64,000 nucleotides of DNA from Herbidospora yilanensis. Its GTDB lineage: Bacteria > Actinomycetota > Actinomycetes > Streptosporangiales > Streptosporangiaceae. The position numbers were made by a program, and so were the translations under genes. Under the pieces are notes generated by a model. That model ran no database searches, was not told the origin of the DNA, and worked only from the letters and a program-made list of their open reading frames with translations. The stretch covers positions 175,820 to 239,819 of the forward strand of contig NZ_BBXE01000023.1 in NCBI RefSeq assembly GCF_001570565.1, read 5' to 3'. Below, one piece after another: positions 33,876 through 42,708 of this stretch (position 1 is its first letter; each line of letters opens with the position of its first letter).

Positions 33876-34253
33876 ATGGCCGTTTACACACCAGGACAGG
33901 TCGTCGAGGAGACGGGGTTCAGCCTCGACACGCTCAGGTACTACGAACGGATCGGGCTCCTCGGCAACGTCGGCCGCAACTCGGCCGGTCAGCGCAGGTT
34001 CACCGACGGCGACGTGGGCTGGCTCGGCATGATCCGCTGCCTGCGCGACACGGGCATGCCGATCGCCGAGATGTTGCGCTTCGCCGAGCTGACCCGCGCG
34101 GGCGACCACACCATCCCCGAGCGCATCCGCCTGCTGGAGGCGCACGACCGCCAGGTCGAGGAGCAGGTCGCCGACCTGCGCCACAAGCAGGGCGCGATCC
34201 AGCGCAAGATCGACTACTACAAGGACCACGTGATCGTCCCCGAAGCGATCTAG
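33876..34253 (+). CDS. MerR family transcriptional regulator
   Basis: A 125-residue MerR regulator. The N-terminal winged helix is MAVYTPGQVVEETGFSLDTL then RYYERIGLL, and RRFTDGDVGWLGMIRCLRDT follows. Then comes a coiled-coil dimerisation helix (about 75-115) rich in Glu, Gln and Arg. It lacks the cysteine pairs of metal- or SoxR-type members, so it may sense a small organic compound. Three start codons lie further upstream (33861, 33864, 33867), but they overlap the predicted -10 box; ATG 33876 matches the expected transcription start, so the mRNA is probably leaderless and autoregulated. Confidence 0.88.
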   Translation: MAVYTPGQVVEETGFSLDTLRYYERIGLLGNVGRNSAGQRRFTDGDVGWLGMIRCLRDTGMPIAEMLRFAELTRAGDHTIPERIRLLEAHDRQVEEQVADLRHKQGAIQRKIDYYKDHVIVPEAI

Positions 34254-34274
34254 TTCCCCGCTTTACCCACCGCG

Positions 34275-34325
34275 AGCCCCCTCTTTCCGGTCCGGCTGTT
34301 AGACCGGACTCTGGAGGAGGGGGCT
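34275..34325 (+). promoter_or_regulatory. Hairpin that can pair with the PBP ribosome site
   Basis: AGCCCCCT (34275-34282) is exactly complementary to AGGGGGCT (34318-34325), which contains the ribosome site of the following PBP gene. An inner 7-bp stem (34289-34295 with 34304-34310, one G-U) closes an eight-base loop. No T-run follows. Confidence 0.45.
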
Positions 34326-34327
34326 AC

Positions 34328-35773
34328 ATGGCGGGTCCGCGCGCCGGGCGCATGAACGTGCCGCTGCGCGGGGTCGCGGCGGTGTCCGGGCTGATGTTGT
34401 TCGCACTGCTCGGCAACGTCACCTACATCCAGGCGTTCCGGTACGACGACCTGACCGCCGACCCGCGCAACAACCGGACCATGATCCTGCGGTTCGACGA
34501 ACCCCGGGGCGAGGTGCGGCTGCGCGACGGCACCGTGGTCGCGGCCAGCGAACGTGTCAGCGACCAGCGGTTCGGCTACCGCCGCGTCTACCCCCACGGC
34601 CCCGTCTACGCCGCCGCCACCGGCTACGCCTCCCTCTACCGGACGACCGGCATCGAGGGCGCCGAAGACGCCTCCCTGACCGGCGAGGATCCGCGGGTAC
34701 GGGTCCGCGCGCTCCTCAAGGACATCGACCGCGGCGCCACCGTGACGCTGACGCTCGACTCCCGCGCCCAGCAGGCCGCCTACGACGGCCTGGCCGCCAC
34801 GGGCAGGCACGGCGCCGTGGTCGCCCTCGACCCCCGCACGGGCGCGATCCTCGCCATGGTCTCGCTGCCCTCCTACGACCCCAACCGGCTCGCGACCTTC
34901 TCGGCGGAGGAGCTGGCGGCGTACGACCGCGAACTGCAACGGGACCCCGCGCGGCCGCTGCTGAACCGCGCGATCGGGGAGAACTACCCGCCCGGCTCGA
35001 CCTTCAAGGTGATCACCGCGGCGGCGGCCCTCGCGTCGGGCGACTACGACCCCGAGACCGAGGTGCGGGCCCCCGCCCGGATGAAGCTGCCCGGCACCCA
35101 GACGTGGTTGCGCAACTCCGGCGGCGCGGAGTGCGGCGACGGCACCCCCGCGCTCCTGGACGCCTTCGTGATGTCGTGCAACACCGCCTTCGCCGACCTC
35201 GGCCTCGAACTCGGCGAGGAGGAGCTGGGCCGCTGGGCGGCCGCCTTCGGCTTCGGCGACGCGGGCCTGAAGGTCCCGCTGGCCGTCGCCGCCAGCGTCT
35301 ACCCGACCGGTCTCGACCGCGCCCAGACCGCGATGAGCGCCATCGGCCAGTACGACGACCGCGCCACCCCCCTGAGCATCGCGATGATCTCGGCGGCGGT
35401 GGCCAACGGGGGCAGCCTGATGCGCCCCTACCTGGTCGACGAGGTGCGCCTGCGCGACGGCACGATCGTGCGCTCGACCGACCCCGCCGAATACCGCGAC
35501 GCGATGCCGGCGGCCGTGGCCGACCGGCTGACCGAGATGATGGTCGCCGTCACCGGCCCCGGCGGCACCGGCACCGCCGCCGCGATCCCGGGCGTGAAGG
35601 TCGCGGCCAAGACCGGCACCGCCGAGAACGAGGGCTCCGATCACGCGATCTTCACCGCCTTCGCCCCCGCCGACGACCCGGTGGTGGCCGTCGGCGTCCT
35701 GGTCGAACACGGCGGCTTCGGCGGCCGGGTGGCCGCCCCCATCGCCCGGGCGGTCATTCGCGCCCTGCTCTAG
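34328..35773 (+). CDS. Class B penicillin-binding protein (PbpA-like transpeptidase)
   Basis: Membrane-anchored D,D-transpeptidase that cross-links peptidoglycan. The 481-residue protein has one N-terminal membrane helix (about 12-34), a dimerisation/pedestal part and a transpeptidase domain. Its motifs are S224-T-F-K227, S283-C-N285 and K428-T-G-T431, the class B penicillin-binding set. It resembles actinobacterial PbpA rather than FtsI. It lies alone, away from the rodA-pbpA-pknB cluster, so it is probably an extra paralogue. ATG 34328 has AGGAGGGGG, which may be hidden by a hairpin. It converges with the ABC exporter gene. Confidence 0.92.
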   Translation: MAGPRAGRMNVPLRGVAAVSGLMLFALLGNVTYIQAFRYDDLTADPRNNRTMILRFDEPRGEVRLRDGTVVAASERVSDQRFGYRRVYPHGPVYAAATGYASLYRTTGIEGAEDASLTGEDPRVRVRALLKDIDRGATVTLTLDSRAQQAAYDGLAATGRHGAVVALDPRTGAILAMVSLPSYDPNRLATFSAEELAAYDRELQRDPARPLLNRAIGENYPPGSTFKVITAAAALASGDYDPETEVRAPARMKLPGTQTWLRNSGGAECGDGTPALLDAFVMSCNTAFADLGLELGEEELGRWAAAFGFGDAGLKVPLAVAASVYPTGLDRAQTAMSAIGQYDDRATPLSIAMISAAVANGGSLMRPYLVDEVRLRDGTIVRSTDPAEYRDAMPAAVADRLTEMMVAVTGPGGTGTAAAIPGVKVAAKTGTAENEGSDHAIFTAFAPADDPVVAVGVLVEHGGFGGRVAAPIARAVIRALL

Positions 35774-35780
35774 CCCTGCT

Positions 35781-37682
35781 CTAGCTCTGGTAGGCGCTGG
35801 CCTGGAGGCCGTAGAGGTCGGCGTAGATGCCCTGGCGGTCGATCAGTTCGTCGTGGGTGCCCTCCTCGACGACCAGGCCGTGGTCGAGGACGTAGACGCG
35901 GTCGGCGTAGCGGACGCTGGCCAGGCGGTGGGTGATGAGCAGGACGGTGCGCCCGTCGGCGTGGGCGCGGATGCGTTCGAACAGGGCGTGCTCGGCCCGC
36001 GCGTCGAGGGCCGCCGTCGGTTCGTCGCAGATGAGCAGCGGGGCGTCGCGGTAGAAGCCCCGCGCCACCGCGATGCGCTGCCACTGGCCGCCCGACAACT
36101 CCTGGCCGTCCTTGAAGCGGCGGTCCAGGAGGGTGCGGTAGCCGTGGGGGAGTTCGTCGATGACCTCGTCGGCCCCGGCGACCCCGGCCGCCCGGATCAC
36201 CGCGTCCTCGCTCTTCTGCAGGCCCATGGTGATGTTGTGACGGGCCGACAGGGGCCAGCGGGTGTGGTCTTGGGCGATGACCGCGATGCGGCCGCGCAAC
36301 TCGTGGGCGTCGACCGTGGCCAGGTCGGTGTCGTCCCAGCACACGCGGCCCGACTGGGGCTCGTAGAGACCGGCCAGGATCTTGGCGAGGGTGGTCTTGC
36401 CGGAGCCGTTCTCGCCGACCAGGGCGACCACCTCGCCGTGGTCGAGATGGACCGACACGCCCTTGAGGGCCGGGGTGTCCTTGCCGGGATAGGCGAACAC
36501 CAGGTTCTCGGCGGTGATGCGGCCGAAGCGGCGGGGCGGCGTCTCCGTGCCCGCCATGCCCGGCGTCGACTCCCCGGCGGTGCAGAAGTCGAGGAAGTCG
36601 GTGAAGTAGAGGCCGTTCTCGTAGAGCCGGTTGACGCTGTAGAGGAGGTTCTGCAGGGCGCCCTGGCCCGTGCGGACCGCCAGCACCGCCGTGCCCGCGA
36701 TCGCGAGCTCGACCTGGCCGCCCGCCAGCAGCAGGCCGAGGGCCACGAACACCAGAGCGGTGCCGACGCCGCCGAGCGCCTGGCCGATGATCCCGGCCGT
36801 GGCCTGGCGGCGGGCCAGGTCGACCAGCACGTCCTGCTGGGTGCGGGCCACCATGTCGTAGACGCGGAGCAGGAAGCCGCGCATCGTGAACGAGCGCACC
36901 TCGGCGGCGGTGTTCCGGTCGGCCAGCAGTTCGCTGACGATCCACTTGCGGCGGTAGACCGGCAGCAGCGACAACATCGTCGTGTAGCGCATGCGGGCCG
37001 ACCGGACCGTGGCCCACGCGTCGGGCAGCACGGCCAGCAGGAGCAGCGGAAGCAGGACCGGGTGCAGCACCCCGAGGACGCCGCCCGCCGCGACCAGGCC
37101 GATCGCGGCGGTCAGCACGTCGACGGCGGAGCCGACCACCTCGTCGGAGGAGTTGACGCCGCTGGTGCGGGCCCGCTGGAGCGTGTCGTGGAACTCGGGG
37201 TCGTCGAACCTGATCAGGTCGACCCGGGAGGTCAGCCCGTAGAGGCGCTTCTCGGCGATGCGCAGGACCTGCGGCTGGAGCCGCGACTGCGCCAGTCCCG
37301 CGCCCGCCTGCACCAGGGCGCGGGTGACCGCGGCGGCGCCGACGACCAGCAGGGCGGGCAGCGCGTCGCGCACCCGCTCGGGAGTGGGCCCGGCCGCGAA
37401 CAGCGCCTCCAGCACGCCCGCGGTGGCCAGCAGCCCGAACGCGGTGAAGACCCCGCCCAGCACGTTGAGCGCGATCGTGGCGGCGGTGTCGCGGGGGCTG
37501 GCCTCCCAGGCCATGCGGCACCCCTGGACGATGAGGGCGGGCAGCCGCCGGGCGACGGTCAGGAACCCGATGTTGCTCATCAGGTCGTCGTGGGCGTGCC
37601 AGTCGTTGGTGGTCAGATCGGAGAAATCCGGAAGGTCATCGCTTTCTGATGGGTCGTCCCTGTCGACGGGGGTGACGGTCAT
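35781..37682 (-). CDS. ABC exporter, fused permease and ATPase
   Basis: A 633-residue half-transporter. The N-terminal transmembrane domain (about 50-370) has five to six helices, and the C-terminal nucleotide-binding domain has Walker A GENGSGKTT, signature LSGGQ and Walker B LLICDEPTA, with the H-loop LLITHRL. It would work as a homodimer, because no partner half-transporter is adjacent. Substrate is unknown; it could export a lipid, peptide or drug. The start ATG 37682 is the conserved one, since the longer frame to 37781 lies in the divergent promoter region. It is 153 bases from the NB-ARC regulator, which is a plausible controller. Confidence 0.9.
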   Translation of the reverse strand: MTVTPVDRDDPSESDDLPDFSDLTTNDWHAHDDLMSNIGFLTVARRLPALIVQGCRMAWEASPRDTAATIALNVLGGVFTAFGLLATAGVLEALFAAGPTPERVRDALPALLVVGAAAVTRALVQAGAGLAQSRLQPQVLRIAEKRLYGLTSRVDLIRFDDPEFHDTLQRARTSGVNSSDEVVGSAVDVLTAAIGLVAAGGVLGVLHPVLLPLLLLAVLPDAWATVRSARMRYTTMLSLLPVYRRKWIVSELLADRNTAAEVRSFTMRGFLLRVYDMVARTQQDVLVDLARRQATAGIIGQALGGVGTALVFVALGLLLAGGQVELAIAGTAVLAVRTGQGALQNLLYSVNRLYENGLYFTDFLDFCTAGESTPGMAGTETPPRRFGRITAENLVFAYPGKDTPALKGVSVHLDHGEVVALVGENGSGKTTLAKILAGLYEPQSGRVCWDDTDLATVDAHELRGRIAVIAQDHTRWPLSARHNITMGLQKSEDAVIRAAGVAGADEVIDELPHGYRTLLDRRFKDGQELSGGQWQRIAVARGFYRDAPLLICDEPTAALDARAEHALFERIRAHADGRTVLLITHRLASVRYADRVYVLDHGLVVEEGTHDELIDRQGIYADLYGLQASAYQS

Positions 37683-37835
37683 GCTCGTCAGTGTGCGGCC
37701 GCCCACCGACAAAGCGGCACCAAGGATGTCGTGGGCCAAACCGGAATGCGATCTGGGCACGTTCCGGAATTGATGCGACACTTCCTGTGACGATCCACCC
37801 CCCGCAGCTCACGCATAGGCGACTTCCGAGGGCCG

Positions 37836-40265
37836 ATGACCACTGAGATCTCCCACTCGATCGCCGTCGAGGGCAACCTCCCCCTGGAACCCAACGCGTT
37901 CGTGGGACGCGAGCCCGACGTCGAGGAACTCCTCCAGCTGATGACGGCCACCCGGGTCGTCACCCTCTGTGGCGTGGGCGGGATCGGGAAGAGCCGCCTC
38001 GGCCTGCGGGTCGCCGCCGAGCTCGCCCGCGACCTGCCCGACGGCGCGTGGCTGGTGGAGTTCCCCGAGGGCACCCGGCCCAAGGAGACCATCCGCCGGG
38101 TCGCGTCGGTGCTGGGCGTCGAGGGGGAGCCGGGGCGCGACCTCGGCCTGGCCGTCGCCGAGGTGTTCGCGGGGCGCAAGGCGGTGATCGTGCTCGACAA
38201 CTGCGAGACGGTGGTCGAGGAGTGCGCGCTGCTCACCCGGCGGCTGGCCGAGCACTGCCCGGAGGTGCGGGTGCTGGCCACCAGCCGCGAGCCGTTGCGG
38301 GTGCCGGGCGAGACGGTCTGGCGGGTGCCGCCGCTGGCGCTGCCGCCCGACCACAACGCGGGCGCGGCCGTCGTCGGCGGCTACGAGGCGGTCCGCCTGT
38401 TCCAGGATCGGGCGGCCTCGGTCCGGCCCGGGTTCACGCTGACCGACGAGAACGCGCCCGACGTGTCGCGGTTGTGCCACGCGCTCGACGGCATGCCGCT
38501 GGCGCTCGAACTGGCCGCCGGGATGACCCGGGTGTTGTCGATCCCGCAGATCGTGGCCCGGCTCGGCGACCGGTTCCGGCTGCTGTCGGCCGGCGACCGC
38601 ACCGCGCCGCCCCGGCAGCGCACCCTGCGGGCGACCGTCGACTGGAGCTACGGCCTGCTGACCGAGCCCGAGCGGGTGCTGCTGCGCCGGGCCACGGTGT
38701 TCCGGTCCGGCTGGACGCTCCCCATGGCCGAACTCGTGTGCGCGGGCGGCCCGGTCGAGGGGCCCGAGGTGCTGGGCCACCTGACCGCCCTGGTCGACAA
38801 GTCCCTTGTCGTGGTCGACGGCGAACTCGCCGGCGAGGCCCGCTACCGCCTGCTCGACACCATCCGCCAGTACGCCGCCGAGCAGCTCGACGGCCCCGAC
38901 GAAGAGGCGACCCGGCGGCGGCACCGCGACTTCTTCGTCACGTTCGCCCGCGACTGGGAGATCGCGGTCGACGCGGGGTCGTGGCCGGCCGTGCACCGGC
39001 GTACCGAACGGCTCGAAAGGTTGCAGAGCGACCTGCGGGCGGCGGTCGATTGGTCGCTCACCACCGGAGACGCGGCGCCGATGCTCCAGGCCTTGCTCGG
39101 GCTGCGGTGGATGTTGCTCGGCAGCGGCCGGTTCCAGGCCGAGCTGATCCGGTGGGCCGACCGGCTGGTGGAGCTCGCGCTGCCCGAGATCGACCCGGCC
39201 ACCCACGGCCGCGCGCTGGCGTTCACCGCCAACCTGCTGTCGAACACCGCCGACTTCGCCGGGGCCAGGGAGCGGGCGCGGCAGGCCCTCCACCTGTGCC
39301 GGCAGGCCGGTGACCGGCTCGGCGAGGGGCAGGCGCTGCTCGTGCTCGCCATCAGCGACGGGTCGGAACCGGCCGAGCACCGGCTGGAGGAGTCCATCTC
39401 GATCGCCCGCGCCATCGGCGAACGGGTGCTGGAGGCCGAGGGCCACGGCACCCGCGCGTTCCTCGCGCTGGCGCAGGGGCGGCTGCGGGAGGCCCAGCGG
39501 TCGGCCGAACGGCTGGTGGTGCTGGCCACCGAGCTCGACAACCACCTGGCGCTGGTCATCGGCCTGTCGGGGCTGGGCCAGACCGCCCGCCGCCGCGGCG
39601 ACCTGCCGGCCGCCCGCCGCCACTTCACCCGGGCGCTGCGCATCGTGCGCACCTTCGACGCCCGCCAGTGGCTCATCTCGTGCCTGGCCGGGCTGGGGTC
39701 GGTGGCGCTCGACGCGGGCGACCTGCCCGAGGCCCGCCGCCGCCTGGGCGAGGCGCTGCGGCTCGGCCGCGACGCCGGGCTGCGCATGCAGTCGGCCCGC
39801 CGCCTGGAGACCTTCGCCGCGCTCTACCTCAGGCAGGGCGACCCGCGCCGGGCCGTGCTGCTGGCCGCCGCCTCCGCCGGGCTGCGCACCGGGCGGCCGG
39901 GGGCCCGCGTCGAGAACGTGCTGGCGCCCGCCCGCGACGCCCTGGGCGAGCCCGTCGTGGCGGCGTTGTGGGCCGAAGGGCTCCTCCTGCCGTTCGACGC
40001 GGCCGTCACGCTCGCGCTGGAGGAGTCGGCCGGCAGCCCGCCGCCCGTCGTCGCGCCCGTCGCGGTCGTCCCGCAGAGCACGCTGACCGCCCGCGAACGC
40101 GAGATCGCCGAGCTGGTCGCCCGGGGCCTCAGCAACCGGGCCATCGCCGACGAACTGGTCATCAGCCAGGCCACCGTGGCCCGCCACGTCGCCAACATCC
40201 TGGCCAAACTCGGTTTCACCTCACGCACCCAGGTCGCCACCTGGGTCGTCGAGCACGGTGTGTAG
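37836..40265 (+). CDS. NB-ARC/TPR/LuxR transcriptional regulator (AfsR/LAL-like)
   Basis: A large 809-residue regulator without an N-terminal SARP domain. An NB-ARC/AAA ATPase starts with FVGREPDVEELL (22-33) and P-loop GVGGIGKS (46-53), Walker B AVIVLDNCE and GMPLALELAAG (GxP). It is followed by a helical region with TPR-like repeats (about 400-700), and a C-terminal LuxR-type DNA-binding domain (about 746-805) with LTAREREIAELVARGLSNRAI. Such STAND proteins switch upon ligand and ATP binding. The neighbouring ABC exporter is divergent and a likely target. The gene ends 355 bases before the next one, next to a strong GC hairpin. Confidence 0.92.
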   Translation: MTTEISHSIAVEGNLPLEPNAFVGREPDVEELLQLMTATRVVTLCGVGGIGKSRLGLRVAAELARDLPDGAWLVEFPEGTRPKETIRRVASVLGVEGEPGRDLGLAVAEVFAGRKAVIVLDNCETVVEECALLTRRLAEHCPEVRVLATSREPLRVPGETVWRVPPLALPPDHNAGAAVVGGYEAVRLFQDRAASVRPGFTLTDENAPDVSRLCHALDGMPLALELAAGMTRVLSIPQIVARLGDRFRLLSAGDRTAPPRQRTLRATVDWSYGLLTEPERVLLRRATVFRSGWTLPMAELVCAGGPVEGPEVLGHLTALVDKSLVVVDGELAGEARYRLLDTIRQYAAEQLDGPDEEATRRRHRDFFVTFARDWEIAVDAGSWPAVHRRTERLERLQSDLRAAVDWSLTTGDAAPMLQALLGLRWMLLGSGRFQAELIRWADRLVELALPEIDPATHGRALAFTANLLSNTADFAGARERARQALHLCRQAGDRLGEGQALLVLAISDGSEPAEHRLEESISIARAIGERVLEAEGHGTRAFLALAQGRLREAQRSAERLVVLATELDNHLALVIGLSGLGQTARRRGDLPAARRHFTRALRIVRTFDARQWLISCLAGLGSVALDAGDLPEARRRLGEALRLGRDAGLRMQSARRLETFAALYLRQGDPRRAVLLAAASAGLRTGRPGARVENVLAPARDALGEPVVAALWAEGLLLPFDAAVTLALEESAGSPPPVVAPVAVVPQSTLTAREREIAELVARGLSNRAIADELVISQATVARHVANILAKLGFTSRTQVATWVVEHGV

Positions 40266-40620
40266 CCGCCGGGCGGCGTCTCGTCTACACACCCACGTGC
40301 GCACATTCGCCGATGTGAGGGCCAGCCCCGCCGACCTACGGTGAATCCGTGGTCGGGTGCGGCGACTCCGTGGCCGTCCCCAGGCCCGCGAGGGCGGATG
40401 CCTGCCGAAGCCGGACGTCAGGGGGGGCATCTGGAAACGGCCGCGTGTCCGTCACGCCGGTCGAGGTCACCTCGGAGGGGTGGAGACCGAGACCGGGGGC
40501 ACGTGGCCCGCGGGCCCGGGTCGCGCAGGACCCGGGCCCGTCCACGCGCGCCCGGTTACACATCCCGCTACACACATATGCGGATTCCGGCGCGGGAGCC
40601 CGGCCCGTACGGTCACGGAC
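40266..40620. other. 355-base region without a clear gene
   Basis: GC-rich DNA with no coding frame that looks real. It holds a perfect 12-bp hairpin (40511-40522 with 40529-40540, loop GCGCAG) that could end the regulator transcript. The octamer CTACACAC occurs twice, near 40284 and 40570, the second 50 bases before the AMP-binding gene. Confidence 0.65.
40511..40540. terminator. Perfect GC-rich hairpin after the LuxR-type gene
   Basis: Twelve-bp perfect stem CGGGCCCGGGTC with its complement and a six-base loop. No T-run, so the terminator assignment is tentative. Confidence 0.5.
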
Positions 40621-41340
40621 ATGGAGTCAGGGGTCACCGGCGCGGTGTTCGGCCGATCCGCGCTGTGGGCCGACCGGCCGGCGCTGATCGATTTCGGCGA
40701 AGGCCGGGCCGTCAGCCACGAGACACTGGCCGCGACGGTCAGGAGGGCTGCCACGGGGCTGGTCAGGAGGGGGACCCGCCCCGGGCAGACCGCCGCCGTC
40801 TGCACCGACGGCGTGAGCGGGCATCTGACCGCCGTCTTCGCGGTCGTCGCGGCCGGCGGGGTGGCGCTGCCGCTGAGCGTGCCCGACCCGGCCGAGCTGC
40901 TCGCCCACGACGTGCGGCTGATGTTCACCGGCGCGAGGCGGGCCGCCGAGGCGGTCTCGGCGGCGGAGGCGTCGCGGGTGCGGCAGGTCGTCTCGTTCGG
41001 CGGCGGGCCCGGCGCGACCGAGTTCGAGGTGCTGCTCGGGCTCGACCCGCTGCCGCTGCCGGTCGCCGCCGCGCGGACCCCTGCGGTCGTCGCGGAGGAG
41101 GGCGAGCTCAGCCACGACGGGTTCACGGAGGCGATGGCGCTGCTCGACGGGCACGTCCGCCTCGACGAACACGACGTCGTGCTGGTCGACTGGCCGCCCT
41201 CGGGCTCGGCCGACCTGGCGGTGCTGGGCGGGCTGGCGTTCGCCAAGGGGGCGATGCTGGTGACGGGCGGCGGGCGGGAACTGGGGGTGACGGTGGCGGC
41301 GGTGGTCGAATGCGGGAAACGCGGCCTCCGCCGTATATAG
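40621..41340 (+). CDS. Truncated AMP-binding (acyl-CoA synthetase-like) protein
   Basis: A 239-residue protein that matches only the N-terminal half of adenylate-forming enzymes, which normally have about 500 residues. The first part reads like an AMP-dependent synthetase (RPALIDFGEGRAVSHETLAA, LVRRGTRPGQTAAV, TAVFAVVAAGGVALPLSVPD). The expected Ser/Thr/Gly-rich ATP loop is missing: instead there is VVAEEGELSHDGF. The C-terminal domain is absent. It therefore cannot be an ordinary ligase; it may be a decayed gene or a binding protein. The open frame is intact and GC3 is high, which argues for recent function. ATG 40621 is a fitting start; the ribosome site is weak. Confidence 0.7.
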   Translation: MESGVTGAVFGRSALWADRPALIDFGEGRAVSHETLAATVRRAATGLVRRGTRPGQTAAVCTDGVSGHLTAVFAVVAAGGVALPLSVPDPAELLAHDVRLMFTGARRAAEAVSAAEASRVRQVVSFGGGPGATEFEVLLGLDPLPLPVAAARTPAVVAEEGELSHDGFTEAMALLDGHVRLDEHDVVLVDWPPSGSADLAVLGGLAFAKGAMLVTGGGRELGVTVAAVVECGKRGLRRI

Positions 41341-41412
41341 AACCGTTGCTTGACGGGGCGGCTCCAGTGGTGGGTTGATGGGCTGCCATTTCACACCCGG
41401 AGGTCGGCCGCG

Positions 41413-42684
41413 ATGAGGCGACGATTGACCGCGGTCGCCGCGGCGCTGCTGGTTCTGGTGACGTCGTGCACGGGCGAGGCGGCGGAGACCCCCGAGCCGT
41501 CCGCGAAGCAGCGGGTCGAAGTGTTCTCCTGGTGGACCGGCTTAGGCGAGGCCGACGGCCTCAAGGCGATGCGCACCCTGTTCGAGAAGCAGAACCCCGG
41601 CTTCACGTTCGTCGACGCGGCCGTCGAAGGAGGGTCGGGCGACCAGGCCCGCGCGCTCTTAGCGAGCAAGCTCCAGGCCAACCAGCCCCCCGACACCTTC
41701 CAGGGCCACGCGGGCGCCGAACTCCAGGGCTACATCACCGCGGGCAAGCTCGAACCCCTCAACTTCCTGTACGACGAACTGAAGCTGCGCGACGCCTTCC
41801 CGCCCCAGCTCGTCGAGCAGATCTCGGTCCACGGGGAGATCTACTCCGTGCCGGTGAACATCCACCGCTCGAACGTCCTGTGGTTCAACCCGGCGATCCT
41901 CAAGGCGGCCGGGGTGACCGGCGCCCCGCGGACCATCCCGCAGTTCCTCGACGCGCTCGGCAAGGTCCGCGACACCGGGAAGATCCCGCTGGCCATCGGG
42001 CCGCAGTGGACCGTGGTCCACCTCTTCGAGTCGGTGCTGCTGGGGTCGCTGGGGACCAGGACGTACAACAAGCTCTGGACCGCCGACGCCGACTGGAACA
42101 GCGCCGCGGTGCGGAAGGCGCTGACCGACTTCGCGGCGATCCTGGCGATGACCGGGCCGCCGCAGACCGACTGGCAGCCGGCCGCCAAGCAGGTGGCCGA
42201 CGGGGAGGCCGCGTTCACCGTCATGGGTGACTGGGCCTACGGCTACTTCCACAACAAGCCCGACGGCGGGCTCGGCAAGACCTCGAAGACCGACTTCGAC
42301 TGGGCCGCCTCGCCGGGCACCGAGGGCACCTTCATGTGGCTCTCCGACAGTTTCACGCTGCCGCGCGGCGCCCCCAACCGGGAGGGCGCGCTGGCCTGGC
42401 TCAAGGTGGCCGCGAGCAAGGCGGGGCAGGACGCGTTCAACCCGCTGAAGGGCTCGATCCCGGCCCGCCGCGACGCCGACACCTCGCTCTACAAGAACTA
42501 CCTGGCCTGGAACCTGGGCGAGTGGTCGCGCGACGAGCTGGCCGGGTCGATCCAGCACGGCGTGGTCGCCAACGACGGCTGGCGGGCGGCCATCAACGAC
42601 GCGGTCGGCATCTTCATCGACGACCCGGACGTCGCGGAGCTGCAGCGGGCACTCGTGCTGGCGGCGAAAAACAGTGGCCAATAG
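41413..42684 (+). CDS. ABC-type sugar-binding lipoprotein
   Basis: Solute-binding lipoprotein of the bacterial extracellular family 1 (carbohydrates). The 423-residue protein has a lipobox LVTSC with Cys19 as the lipid anchor. EVFSWWTGLGEADGLKAM and NVLWFNPAILKAAGVTGAP are typical of the sugar ABC systems. It would deliver a sugar to a permease, but neither permease nor ATPase genes flank it: the next gene is an MFS transporter. ATG 41413 has GGAGG 9 bases upstream. The long frame from 41350 has no ribosome site. Confidence 0.93.
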   Translation: MRRRLTAVAAALLVLVTSCTGEAAETPEPSAKQRVEVFSWWTGLGEADGLKAMRTLFEKQNPGFTFVDAAVEGGSGDQARALLASKLQANQPPDTFQGHAGAELQGYITAGKLEPLNFLYDELKLRDAFPPQLVEQISVHGEIYSVPVNIHRSNVLWFNPAILKAAGVTGAPRTIPQFLDALGKVRDTGKIPLAIGPQWTVVHLFESVLLGSLGTRTYNKLWTADADWNSAAVRKALTDFAAILAMTGPPQTDWQPAAKQVADGEAAFTVMGDWAYGYFHNKPDGGLGKTSKTDFDWAASPGTEGTFMWLSDSFTLPRGAPNREGALAWLKVAASKAGQDAFNPLKGSIPARRDADTSLYKNYLAWNLGEWSRDELAGSIQHGVVANDGWRAAINDAVGIFIDDPDVAELQRALVLAAKNSGQ

Positions 42685-42708
42685 ACCGGTTTGTCATAGC
42701 ATCGCCCG

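Noticed and set aside
40336..40575. Small frames in the 355-base gap after the LuxR-type regulator
   Set aside because: Codon bias is poor and no ribosome site or homology is seen.
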